Assembly: GCA_944325895.1 (NCBI GenBank)
Contig: CALVCA010000004.1
Coordinates: forward strand, 1 to 64,000
From: Candidatus Gastranaerophilales bacterium
GTDB taxonomy: Bacteria > Cyanobacteriota > Vampirovibrionia > Gastranaerophilales > Gastranaerophilaceae
DNA length: 64,000 bases
Reading direction: 5' to 3'
The notes beneath the pieces are model-generated. The model made no database searches, was not told the DNA's origin, and saw only the letters and a list, made by a program, of their open reading frames with translations. Below are positions 23,756-31,817 of this stretch, in pieces. The position numbers were made by a program, and so were the translations under genes. Each line of letters begins with the position of its first letter. Position 1 is the first letter of the stretch.

Positions 23756-24504
23756 AACCATGGATAATCATTCGCAATCTGCCAACCGTCTAAATATATC
23801 AAATATCCGCATATCTGAGAATTTTCACCGTTTGAACAGCTTCGAAGATAATTTTCACGGCTGCCCCTGCCATAATTATGAAAGCCAAATTGTTTTGTGT
23901 TTAAATCAAAAGTCATATTAAATACATCTTTCCCTAAAGTATTAGGTTTACTAAATCCGTTTACATCAACTTTAAAAATAATATTTCTATATTCAGTAGA
24001 TACACAGCTCCCATCAGGATTTGTTCCGCCAACACAGCCCGAGGAGCCTATCCCCGTCAAAATTAAAACATTATTAGACAGTAAAATATAATGTCCAGTA
24101 GCCCCGCCAGGAAACTTTGTATTAGTTGAAGGATTATAATATCCGTCGTAATTTATTTGTGAAGGCCAGGTATATCCATAATCTTTTGAAACTTTTACAT
24201 AAGGAATTAAATATTTGCTAACAAATTTTTCAGTTGCTTCCCTTGATGAAAAATTCGGATCGTCCGTCGAAGTGCCGTAAATTCCGCCAACATCCCAAGT
24301 TGAGGTATCACCTTCTTTTACCTGAGCCATTGTCAAGGCTTGAGATAAAATAGAATAGGTTTGTTTTAATTTTGTAACAGTTTGTCGTTTATTATAATTA
24401 CTAATCAATGTCGGAATGGTCATAGCAGCCACAATTCCTATAATCCCTAGGGTGATAAGAACCTCGGCGAGGGTGAATGCGGCACGACGATTGTTGTTAG
24501 ACAT
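23752..24504 (-). CDS. Type IV prepilin-like protein C with G-tract leader
   Basis: 250 residues from ATG 24504: MSNNNRRAA, then FTLAEVLITLGIIGIVAAMT and IPTLISNYNKRQT. Cleavage before Phe10, with Ala at -1 rather than Gly. The soluble part has 'GGIYGTS', 'SKDYGYTWPSQIN' and a Cys-rich C-terminus. The chosen ATG has only a close AGG and no good Shine-Dalgarno. The same frame is open without stop back to 24781, across the REP fragment, the shared leader and up to the G10 tract. This gives 92 open codons upstream. Expression may therefore depend on the leader ORF at 24743-24823. Converges on xerD. Confidence 0.8.
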   Translation of the reverse strand: MSNNNRRAAFTLAEVLITLGIIGIVAAMTIPTLISNYNKRQTVTKLKQTYSILSQALTMAQVKEGDTSTWDVGGIYGTSTDDPNFSSREATEKFVSKYLIPYVKVSKDYGYTWPSQINYDGYYNPSTNTKFPGGATGHYILLSNNVLILTGIGSSGCVGGTNPDGSCVSTEYRNIIFKVDVNGFSKPNTLGKDVFNMTFDLNTKQFGFHNYGRGSRENYLRSCSNGENSQICGYLIYLDGWQIANDYPWF

Positions 24505-24519
24505 ACCTACGTGCGTAGC

Positions 24520-24547
24520 ACCTTCGGCTAAAGCCTCAGGATGACGG
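24520..24547. repeat. REP-like half copy in the prepilin C leader
   Basis: ACCTTCGGCTAAAGCCTCAGGATGACG on the + strand: half of the 5490-type element, inverted relative to the copy in the truncated-prepilin leader. It sits immediately before the start codon region, without breaking the open frame. Confidence 0.55.
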
Positions 24548-24742
24548 GTTGTGTGGAATAAGTTCGTTAATAAGTTATTTTGACATAATGCCATAGCAAC
24601 TTTATTAAAAATGCCGCTTTTTATCTTCTTATTACTTAAACTATAGTTCATTATATTAAAATTATAGTTTAATTTTAATACATAGTCAATCGGGGTAAAA
24701 AACAATCTTAAAAACGCTTTTAAACACGTTATTCCTGAAAAA

Positions 24743-24823
24743 TCAATTCCGACTCTGCTTTGAGCAAGTCGCCCCCCCCCCTACAATCAGTTTTTGATAT
24801 ATTTTTGCCCCTTCTTTTAACAT
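24743..24823 (-). CDS. Leader small ORF with G10 tract before prepilin C
   Basis: A 26-codon ORF, MLKEGAKIYQKLIVGGGATC then SKQSRN. The ATG is preceded by GGAGGG at good spacing. The G10 tract (24772-24781) encodes the three glycines plus the first base of the next codon. In the present sequence it stops at 24743. With nine G it would enter the frame of prepilin C, which is open from the tract to its start, yielding a continuous ORF. The ORF resembles the A/B leader ORFs only in the GTA/GGG region and position. Confidence 0.5.
   Translation of the reverse strand: MLKEGAKIYQKLIVGGGATCSKQSRN
24772..24781 (-). repeat. Homopolymeric G10 tract, prepilin C leader
   Basis: C10 on the + strand, flanked (minus strand) by TGTA on the 5' side as in modules A and B. 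Confidence 0.9.
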
Positions 24824-24874
24824 TTTCAACCCTCCATTTGTATCATAACATATTTATTACTTTTAAGCAAGATT

Positions 24875-26431
24875 TTATTTTCGCCTGTCATATAATGATT
24901 TATTGGATTTTATAAATAAAAGCAACGGAATTATTAAGAAACATAATAACCCAAAAATCCTAAATGAATCAATAAATGCCCAAAGCGTTGATTGCTGAAT
25001 TAATTGTTTATATAAAGTAGTCTGAGCCATATAATTTGCTACTGAAAATTCAGTATATTGAGATAATGCACCGGCAGTACTTTGAAGTCTTTCAATATAT
25101 TGAGGGTTTAATTCAGAAAGCTTGCCTACCATCATATATTGATGCATTTGTGCAAATCTTGAAAGCATTGTTGCAACAAGTGAAGTTCCTATTGCTCCGC
25201 CTATCGTTTTTAATAAATTTTGAAGCCCTGACGCATTTGTCATCTGATCATTTCTTAAAGTATCAACTGACAAATTTATAATAGGTATCATTGCAAGCCC
25301 CATACCCATACCCATCAAAAAGTTCGGTATCATAATGTTTATATTTGCAATCTGCAAATTCAAAAAACCTAATGCCAGTCCGCCTGTTCCGATTAACGAC
25401 AAACCAATTACGACAAGAACTCTGTTGCTAATTTTGTTAGATATATTTGCAACTATTATCATTGATAACAAACTTCCTAAACCCCGTGGCATCATTGAAT
25501 ATCCGCTTAAAAATGCGGTATATCCCATCATACTTTGCAAAAATTGAGGCAATATAGCTATTGATGCATATAAAACCGCCTGAATAACAACCTGCATGGC
25601 TGTTCCGGCAAAAAAATTCATATCTTTAAATACGCTCAAATCCACTAAGGTTTCTTTTCGTTTTAGTTGTGAAATAAAAAATAATACCCCAGCAATACAT
25701 GATACAGCAAACATCCAGCATACCCACGGAGCATTAAACCAGTCTGCATTATTACCTTTATCCAAAACTATCTGCAAACATGTTATCCATATAATTAAAA
25801 GAAAAAATCCTAAACCATCGATTTTTACACCTTTTTGGCGTTTTGCATAAGGAGGATCTGTAAGTAATTTTTTACACATAAGAGCAGCAATACAACCAAA
25901 CGGTACATTTATAAAATAAATCCAAGGCCAAGTCCAATTATCCGTAATCCATCCGCCTAAAACCGGTCCCACAATAGGTGCAATAATAATTCCCATCCCA
26001 AAAACCGCCATTGCTTTCGGACGCTCTTTTTTAGGGAAACTTTCAAGCATTATTGCCTGAGATATCGGAACAATGCCGCCGCCGCCAAACCCTTGTAATA
26101 CCCTGGAAAAAACCATCATTAATAATGAATTTGACAAACCGCATAACAAAGATGCAACCGTAAATAATAAAATACTTATAATAAAAAAGTTCTTTCTGCC
26201 AAAAACTTTACTAAACCAATCTACTGCCGGAATTACAATCCCGCTTGCTATCAAATAACTGGTTAAAATCCAAATTGATTCATCCCTTGTTACAGAAAAA
26301 CTTCCGGCCATATGCGGCAGAGCAACGTTTGCTATTGTTCCGTCTAAAACAAATATGAAAACTGCAAGCAATACAGCCGATGTCGACAACCACGGGTTTT
26401 CAGGATAATACTCTACTGTTTTATCTGACAT
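24875..26431 (-). CDS. emrB: EmrB/QacA-type MFS multidrug transporter, copy 2
   Basis: 518 residues with about fourteen membrane helices (DHA2 family). Motifs: 'AVFIFVLDGTIANVALPHMAGS' in helix 1 (D-x-T-I-x-NVALP signature), 'TSYLIASGIVIPAVDWFSKVFGRKNFF' (motif A), 'LQGFGGGGIVP', 'GPVLGGWITDNWTWPWIYFINVPFG' (motif C). It works with a membrane-fusion protein and TolC to expel hydrophobic compounds across both membranes. Its start overlaps the end of the first EmrB by 19 bp. The two are diverged paralogs, with shared stretches such as MTNASGLQNLLKTIGGAIG. Preceded (toward higher coordinates) by emrB copy 1, emrA and marR in one operon. Confidence 0.92.
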   Translation of the reverse strand: MSDKTVEYYPENPWLSTSAVLLAVFIFVLDGTIANVALPHMAGSFSVTRDESIWILTSYLIASGIVIPAVDWFSKVFGRKNFFIISILLFTVASLLCGLSNSLLMMVFSRVLQGFGGGGIVPISQAIMLESFPKKERPKAMAVFGMGIIIAPIVGPVLGGWITDNWTWPWIYFINVPFGCIAALMCKKLLTDPPYAKRQKGVKIDGLGFFLLIIWITCLQIVLDKGNNADWFNAPWVCWMFAVSCIAGVLFFISQLKRKETLVDLSVFKDMNFFAGTAMQVVIQAVLYASIAILPQFLQSMMGYTAFLSGYSMMPRGLGSLLSMIIVANISNKISNRVLVVIGLSLIGTGGLALGFLNLQIANINIMIPNFLMGMGMGLAMIPIINLSVDTLRNDQMTNASGLQNLLKTIGGAIGTSLVATMLSRFAQMHQYMMVGKLSELNPQYIERLQSTAGALSQYTEFSVANYMAQTTLYKQLIQQSTLWAFIDSFRIFGLLCFLIIPLLLFIKSNKSLYDRRK

Positions 26432-27990
26432 TCTTCCTTTTGTAATCTCCGTTCACTCTTTAATATAAACATAAACGGAATTAAAATAAAACAGGCTATT
26501 GCAAAAACTTTAAATGTTGTCATATATGCACATAACGTCGATTGCTGGATAAGCTGATTATAAAGCATTTTCCCTGCCATATATGTTGCATTCATGCTAT
26601 CACCAGCCATATGCATAAAAGATGCAGCATAACTGCTTAACCTTTCTATAAAAACAGGATTGCTGTCAGCCAAAGATTTAACCAAACCGTTATGATGAAC
26701 TTGAGAAAATCTTGAAATCATTGTGGCAACAAGTGATGTTCCTATTGCTCCGCCTATCGTTTTTAATAAATTTTGAAGCCCTGACGCATTTGTCATCTGT
26801 TCGTTTTTCAATGTTATGCAAGACAATGTGGTTATAGGCATCATTGTGAACACCAAACCAAATCCGAAAATTATATTAGGAATTACAATATTCATCATAC
26901 TTATTTCCAAATTCAATTCGCCAAGCATCCAGCCGCCTAATCCTAAACAAAAAAGTCCGACTAAACCGTAAGTCCTATAAGTAAACCTTCCGCCCAGTCC
27001 GCCAAAAATCAAAAGTGCAGTTAACGCTCCGACACCCCTTGGCATAACCGCAACACCACTTGTAAATGCGTCATACCCGAGCATATTTTGAAGCAATTGC
27101 GGCAATATTGCCAAAGATGCCAATAACACCGCATTCAGCAAAATCAGCATTATAGTTCCGCAAAGATAATTACCGTCTTTTAACACATCCAACCTAACCA
27201 TAGGTTTTTTACCTTTTATTTGTGAAATAAAAAATAAAATAGCCCCGATTAATGCCACTGCACTAAACCAGCACACCCAAGGAGCATTAAACCAATCCGC
27301 ATCATTACCTTTATCAAAAACTATCTGCAAAGGAACAAGCCATACGCACAGCCACAAAAATCCGAATTTATCAAGATGAGTATTCTTTTGCCTCCTTGCA
27401 TACGGAGGATCTTCAAGATATTTTTTTGCTAACGCAATACATAAAAACCCGAACGGTACATTTATAAAAAATATGTACGGCCAAGACCAGTTTTCAGTAA
27501 TCCACCCGCCCATTACAGGACCTAAAATAGGTGCAACTACTACTACCAAGCCGAAAACAGACATTGCCTTATTTCTTGCTTCGCCTGTGAAACTTTCCAT
27601 TGTAATCGCCTGAGCCATCGGCATTAAACAGCCGCCTCCAATCCCCTGCAATGCACGGGCTATTACTATCATTCCAATTGAATTTGAAACCCCGCACAAA
27701 AATGACGCAACAGTAAAAATAAAAACTCCTATCATAAAAAAGTTTTTTCTTCCTAAAAATTTACAGAAAAAATCTACCATAGGAATTACAATACTGCTTG
27801 CCATCAAATAACTTGTCAAAACCCATATAGATTCTTGATTACTGACGGAATAACTTCCTGCAATATGCGGCAGGGCAACATTTGCAACTGTTTCGTCCAA
27901 GGCATACATAAACGTTGCAAGTATAACCGGCATAATTATAAACCATGGACTTCTTGATGGCTTCCATTCATTTTCAATTATTTCGGACAT
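26413..27990 (-). CDS. emrB: EmrB/QacA-type MFS multidrug transporter, copy 1
   Basis: 525 residues, fourteen predicted helices, DHA2 family. 'ATFMYALDETVANVALPHIAGS' has Glu where copy 2 has Gly in the helix 1 motif (D-x-T-V/I). Motif C 'GPVMGGWITENWSWPYIFFINVPFG' and 'MTNASGLQNLLKTIGGAIGTS' are intact. The two copies may recognise different drugs or form a heteromer; the sequence does not decide. Start: GAGG two bases before the ATG region, seven bases after the emrA stop. Confidence 0.92.
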   Translation of the reverse strand: MSEIIENEWKPSRSPWFIIMPVILATFMYALDETVANVALPHIAGSYSVSNQESIWVLTSYLMASSIVIPMVDFFCKFLGRKNFFMIGVFIFTVASFLCGVSNSIGMIVIARALQGIGGGCLMPMAQAITMESFTGEARNKAMSVFGLVVVVAPILGPVMGGWITENWSWPYIFFINVPFGFLCIALAKKYLEDPPYARRQKNTHLDKFGFLWLCVWLVPLQIVFDKGNDADWFNAPWVCWFSAVALIGAILFFISQIKGKKPMVRLDVLKDGNYLCGTIMLILLNAVLLASLAILPQLLQNMLGYDAFTSGVAVMPRGVGALTALLIFGGLGGRFTYRTYGLVGLFCLGLGGWMLGELNLEISMMNIVIPNIIFGFGLVFTMMPITTLSCITLKNEQMTNASGLQNLLKTIGGAIGTSLVATMISRFSQVHHNGLVKSLADSNPVFIERLSSYAASFMHMAGDSMNATYMAGKMLYNQLIQQSTLCAYMTTFKVFAIACFILIPFMFILKSERRLQKEECQIKQ

Positions 27991-27996
27991 TTCCTC

Positions 27997-28986
27997 TTAC
28001 CTTATTTTTACTTTAGGAACAACCGACATCCCCGGCACTACGTTGTATTGTTCAGGATCAATTTCTTCAGTAAAAATAATTTTTACAGGAACCCTTTGAA
28101 CAATTTTAACAAATGAACCTACAGCATTTTCAGGCGGAAACAAACTTGCTTTTGCACCTGAACTTCTTTGAATACTGTCGACTTTACCTTTAAATACTTT
28201 ATTAGGATAAGTATCCACCTTAATATCAACAGGCTGACCCGGCTTCATATGACGAAGTTGGTTTTCTTTATAGTTTGCAACAACCCATATATCATCGGGC
28301 ACTATCGTGAATAGAGGTGTTCCGACCTGAACATACATACCTTTCTCCACTCTCCTTGACGCAACTGTTCCTGATTGAGGAGCATAAATATTTGTATAAG
28401 AAAGATTTACTTCAGCCTGATCCTTTTGTGCTTTTAAGACCTTCAAATCAGCATCAGCAACTTTGCTGTCATTATCTGAAAATATTGACTGTTCAGCTGT
28501 TACCTGTTGAGCCTTTGAACTATCATATTTTGCCTGTGCAGCATCCAAAGTTTGCTTTGAAACAGCTCCGACTTCATATAAATTTTTATACCTTTCCAAA
28601 TCTTTTTTAGCAACTTCAATATTTGTGTTTGCGGCATTCAAATTTGCTTTTGCATTTTGTTGATTTAATAAAGCTCTTTCATACTGGGCTGTCATCTGAT
28701 CAACTTTAATTTTATAATCCGTATCATCAATCCTTGCTACCAAATCACCTTCGTTTACTCTTTGGTTATCTTTTATCAAAACTTCAACAATTTGACCGCT
28801 TACTTTCGGAGCAACAGAAACCGTTGTAGTTTCAACATAAGCATCGTCCGTAGATTGATATGTTAATACATCTACTATAAAATATGCTAATAATGCCAAA
28901 CCGACAATTGCAATTGCAATAATTACCGGCTTTTTAAATATTTTATTCCCTTTTTTTTGTTCTTCTGTTTCTTGAATTTCTTCCAT
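27997..28986 (-). CDS. emrA: EmrA/HlyD-type membrane fusion protein
   Basis: Periplasmic adaptor linking the EmrB pumps to TolC. The 329 residues begin with a short cytoplasmic tail, one membrane helix (~20-42, 'PVIIAIAIVGLALLAYFIVDVL'), then the lipoyl/barrel-sandwich half 'YQSTDDAYVETTTVSVAPKVSGQIVEVLIKDNQRV', a long coiled-coil hairpin (~85-195), the second lipoyl half 'YTNIYAPQSGTVASRRVEKGMYVQVGTPLF' and the beta-barrel. The 'TDDAYVE' motif is typical of EmrA. AGAGGT lies before the ATG. Second gene of the marR operon. Confidence 0.94.
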   Translation of the reverse strand: MEEIQETEEQKKGNKIFKKPVIIAIAIVGLALLAYFIVDVLTYQSTDDAYVETTTVSVAPKVSGQIVEVLIKDNQRVNEGDLVARIDDTDYKIKVDQMTAQYERALLNQQNAKANLNAANTNIEVAKKDLERYKNLYEVGAVSKQTLDAAQAKYDSSKAQQVTAEQSIFSDNDSKVADADLKVLKAQKDQAEVNLSYTNIYAPQSGTVASRRVEKGMYVQVGTPLFTIVPDDIWVVANYKENQLRHMKPGQPVDIKVDTYPNKVFKGKVDSIQRSSGAKASLFPPENAVGSFVKIVQRVPVKIIFTEEIDPEQYNVVPGMSVVPKVKIR

Positions 28987-28995
28987 TTTTACCTC

Positions 28996-29460
28996 TTATA
29001 TTTTTAATTCTATCAGTTCTTCAAATCTTTCTCTAACTTTTTTTAACGAATTGTACAATCCGTCAAGTTCTTCTTCCGAAACAACTTTTTTAGTTTCGGC
29101 TATATAACTTTCAATTTTCTTGTTAATATTTATTAACATTTTATAACCATTTTCGGTTATTGCCATTTTCCTTACAAGTCTGTTATTTTTTGTATCTACA
29201 AAACGTGTTATGAAACCTTTTTCTTCCAAAGAATTTAAAATTCTGCCGGTATTTGCCCTGTCTTTTATTATAAGCTTGGCAAGATCTCTTTGGCAAATTC
29301 CCTGATGACATGATATTATATCCAATGCAACATATTCATCCAATAACAACTCTATTTTAAGTTTTTCCATTACCTGCATGCCAAGTATTTTCATGACTTT
29401 CGCTGTTTTTTCAAGCTCATAATTTAATGTATCAGTATAATGTTTAATCTTTTTGTACAT
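28996..29460 (-). CDS. MarR family transcriptional regulator
   Basis: A 154-residue winged-helix protein. The recognition region 'GICQRDLAKLIIKDRANTGRILNSLEEKGFITRFVDTKNNRLVRKMAITENGYKML' (~55-110) is the MarR HTH and wing, flanked by helices for dimerisation. It likely represses the efflux operon it heads and the divergent tolC, and lets go on binding a ligand. An inverted repeat lies between the two start codons. AAGGAAG precedes the ATG. Confidence 0.9.
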   Translation of the reverse strand: MYKKIKHYTDTLNYELEKTAKVMKILGMQVMEKLKIELLLDEYVALDIISCHQGICQRDLAKLIIKDRANTGRILNSLEEKGFITRFVDTKNNRLVRKMAITENGYKMLININKKIESYIAETKKVVSEEELDGLYNSLKKVRERFEELIELKI

Positions 29461-29488
29461 TCAACTTCCTTTTAAAATCTTAACATTA

Positions 29489-29520
29489 TGTTGTAAAAAA
29501 AATATGTTGCATTTACAACA
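29489..29520. promoter_or_regulatory. Candidate MarR operator between efflux operon and tolC
   Basis: TGTTGTAAA, 14-nt spacer, TTTACAACA: a perfect 9-bp inverted repeat. It lies in the 121-bp divergent region and overlaps a possible TTTACA -35 box for the TolC gene. Confidence 0.5.
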
Positions 29521-29581
29521 ATATTATGCTACCATATGAATATAAAAAATGCAAGCAGAAATTTTATAAGAGGAAGAAAAA

Positions 29582-30979
29582 TTGAAAAAGGTATTAACAA
29601 CATTACTTTTAGCTAGTTTTATAACAATGAACGCTGCCCCGGTTTTCGCAATAGAGGAAGTAAAAAAATCCACGGCAACCCCGAAACAATTTAAAAGCAT
29701 GGCTAAAAAAAATAAAAAAGTCAGCAACGATTATAAATATGCATATGTAAATATGAATTGGTGGGGTAATTTTAACGATGAAAATTTAAACAGTTATATA
29801 AGAAGAGCAATAGAAAACAACTATGACTTAAAGATGGCGACATTAGCCGTTGAAGAATATTATCAACAGACAAGAGCACAATTTGCAAATGAGCTGCCGA
29901 CAATCAGTGCCGGATTTTCACCAAACTTATTAAAAATGCCTGGGGCAACAAACACAACCGGAGCATTTGCTGTTCCTGCAATAGCTCAATATGAAATAGA
30001 TTTATTTTTAAAAAACAGAGATAAAACAAAAGCTTCTAAAAAATTGTGGGAAGGTTCACAATTAGATGAACGAAGTGTTTATATTTCGGTTGCATCGGCT
30101 GTCGGCACAACTTATTTAAACATAGTTATGCTTGACAAAATCATTGAATTGCAGGAAGAGATAGTAAAAGACAGAAAAGAAATATATGATTTAATGGTAT
30201 TAAGCCACAGTGAAGGCTTAGTATCAACAGCAGACACCGTAAGAGCAAATAAATCATATATAAGCGGTAATACAGATTTAATTGAATTAAAAAAACAGCG
30301 GGAAAGAATGCTGCATCAAATGTGTGTTTTAATAGGAGAAAGTCCTGAGAATACTGATACAATAAAACGAGCCCATCTTGATGAACTTAATTTTACCGGA
30401 GTTATACCGACAGAGATAGCATCTGAAGTAATAGTACAGCGTCCGGACTATTTAAAAGCCGAAAAAATGGTGGAAAAAGCCGGAATTGATGTAAGAGTAG
30501 CCAAAAAAGAATTTTTACCATCAATAAGTTTAACCGGATTGGCACTGTTTAATGCACATGATTTAGGCAGCATATTTACGACAAGAGGGATGCTTGCAAT
30601 GCTTGGCGGCTCAATTATGTATCCATTTTTCACCGGAGGGTCAAGATTTGCAAATCTCAGAATAAAAAAAGCTGAATATGAAAGAGTTTTGCAAAACTAC
30701 TACAAAACAAACTTAACTGCTATACAAGAAGTCAACGATTCTTTAGTGAGCATAAAAATGGACAGAGAAAAAATGACGGAAACCGAAAAGCAGGCAAAAC
30801 TTGAAAAAGCGGATTTCGGATACAATGAACACAAATACAATGAAGGCACCATTTCAAAACTGGATTTAATACAATTCAAAGAAAACTTATTAACAATAGA
30901 TAAACTTGTTGCCCAAAATAAAATTGATTGTTTTGTCGATTATATAGGGCTGTACAAAGCCGTAGGAAGTAACTTATAA
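29582..30979 (+). CDS. TolC/OprM-type outer membrane efflux protein
   Basis: 465 residues with TTG start (AGAGGAAG upstream) and signal peptide MKKVLTTLLLASFITMNAAP-VFA. Two outer-membrane-efflux repeats follow: 'WWGNFNDENLNSYIRRAIENNYDLKMATLAVEEY' is the NodT/OprM-like start, and the second unit begins near residue 285 ('PDYLKAEKMVEKAGIDVRVAKKEFLPSISLTG'). It forms the outer-membrane exit channel for the divergent EmrAB pump. No lipobox Cys is seen after the signal peptide, unlike many OprM proteins. A hairpin terminator follows. Confidence 0.9.
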   Translation: MKKVLTTLLLASFITMNAAPVFAIEEVKKSTATPKQFKSMAKKNKKVSNDYKYAYVNMNWWGNFNDENLNSYIRRAIENNYDLKMATLAVEEYYQQTRAQFANELPTISAGFSPNLLKMPGATNTTGAFAVPAIAQYEIDLFLKNRDKTKASKKLWEGSQLDERSVYISVASAVGTTYLNIVMLDKIIELQEEIVKDRKEIYDLMVLSHSEGLVSTADTVRANKSYISGNTDLIELKKQRERMLHQMCVLIGESPENTDTIKRAHLDELNFTGVIPTEIASEVIVQRPDYLKAEKMVEKAGIDVRVAKKEFLPSISLTGLALFNAHDLGSIFTTRGMLAMLGGSIMYPFFTGGSRFANLRIKKAEYERVLQNYYKTNLTAIQEVNDSLVSIKMDREKMTETEKQAKLEKADFGYNEHKYNEGTISKLDLIQFKENLLTIDKLVAQNKIDCFVDYIGLYKAVGSNL

Positions 30980-30996
30980 AAATCATCACCTCTATA

Positions 30997-31021
30997 GCCG
31001 GTTTTTACCGGCTTTATTTTT
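30997..31021 (+). terminator. Terminator of the TolC gene
   Basis: GCCGG-ttttta-CCGGC followed by TTTATTTTT. Confidence 0.75.
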
Positions 31022-31319
31022 ATGCGGGAATTCTTTGCAGAACTCTGATTTTTAAAAATTCATCTGAATTTTCAAAACAGATTTTATTAATGCAGCCAAG
31101 TTCAAGTCGTTTTAAGGGTCTGTTGCAAAACAAGACTTTTTTATTTGAAAAAGTATTAAGAATAACATAATTTCTGATAGAAAAATCGTATTGAATGCTC
31201 AACAAGACCTCAAAATCTAAATCAAGTTGGAAATTACATGCCTGGCTTGTGCCTATAGTAACAACATTTTTGTCTGCATAAAACTTTTCATTGTTTTTTG
31301 AAGTAATCATTATATCCAT
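31020..31319 (-). CDS. FHA-like small protein
   Basis: A 99-residue protein. 'NVVTIGTSQACNFQLDLDF' resembles the first strands of an FHA domain (usually I-GR-..-C-I.L), and 'IRNYVILNTFSNKKVLFCNRPLKRLELGCINKICFENSDEFLKI' the later strands with the 'N...G' loop. The conserved GR and S-x-x-H are altered (GT; SIQY), so phosphothreonine binding is doubtful. The ATG lies 7 nt after TATAAT, giving a leaderless-type start. It stands between the TolC gene and the EF-hand gene remnant and has no clear operon partner. Confidence 0.5.
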   Translation of the reverse strand: MDIMITSKNNEKFYADKNVVTIGTSQACNFQLDLDFEVLLSIQYDFSIRNYVILNTFSNKKVLFCNRPLKRLELGCINKICFENSDEFLKIRVLQRIPA

Positions 31320-31439
31320 AATTCAAATTATAAAAACAATAGTAAAATTCAAACATTCACCGGTTGGGGAAAATTATTGTAAAAATCTCGGCTTTATTTG
31401 TTGTATAACTTTGATCAAAGTTTAACCAAAGTTAACTTA

Positions 31440-31817
31440 TCATGCCTCCAAAGTATGTCTTTGAGTTATGGTTCCCATGGGCTCCTTTACACTAGACCAC
31501 AAACATTTTCCTTCGTTGTTAAATTGAAAAGTATAAACATTATTATTTTGAGTAAATTTAATCTGTTTTTTTCCATCCTCTATATCAGTTTCTTCAAATT
31601 CAATGTTTTGTACGTTCAATACGTTTTGTAAAAACGTTAAATTCTCTGCGATAAAATTATCAAGATTTTTGCTATAAACCTCTGAGAATGTTACTCCTTC
31701 TTTGAATGGCGTAGCATCACCATATTTGTATTTTTTATATGTTCCGGAGGCTTCAATTATTGTAAATCCGTCATCGTTTGTTTCTTTTATTGCTATTATT
31801 TCTCCTTTATCATTAAA
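31440..31817 (-). pseudogene. Out-of-frame C-terminal part of the EF-hand/YD protein
   Basis: This frame has no stop for 126 codons. It continues the protein encoded at 31796-33073 after a -1 shift: it reads KFNDKGEIIAIKETNDDG, the same words as an internal repeat of the upstream part (KFNDKGEITAIKETNDDG). Compared with the intact repeat (GTAACAAAATTT), the broken one reads GTAAAAAATTT, one base shorter. The tail ends KEPMGTITQRHTLEA. Either a mutation, an assembly error, or A AAA AAT slippage would join the two. The joined protein would be ~545 residues. Confidence 0.7.

Noticed and set aside
31398-31631. 77-codon open frame on the + strand
   Set aside because: It is antisense to the out-of-frame tail of the EF-hand/YD gene, whose frame is much better supported.
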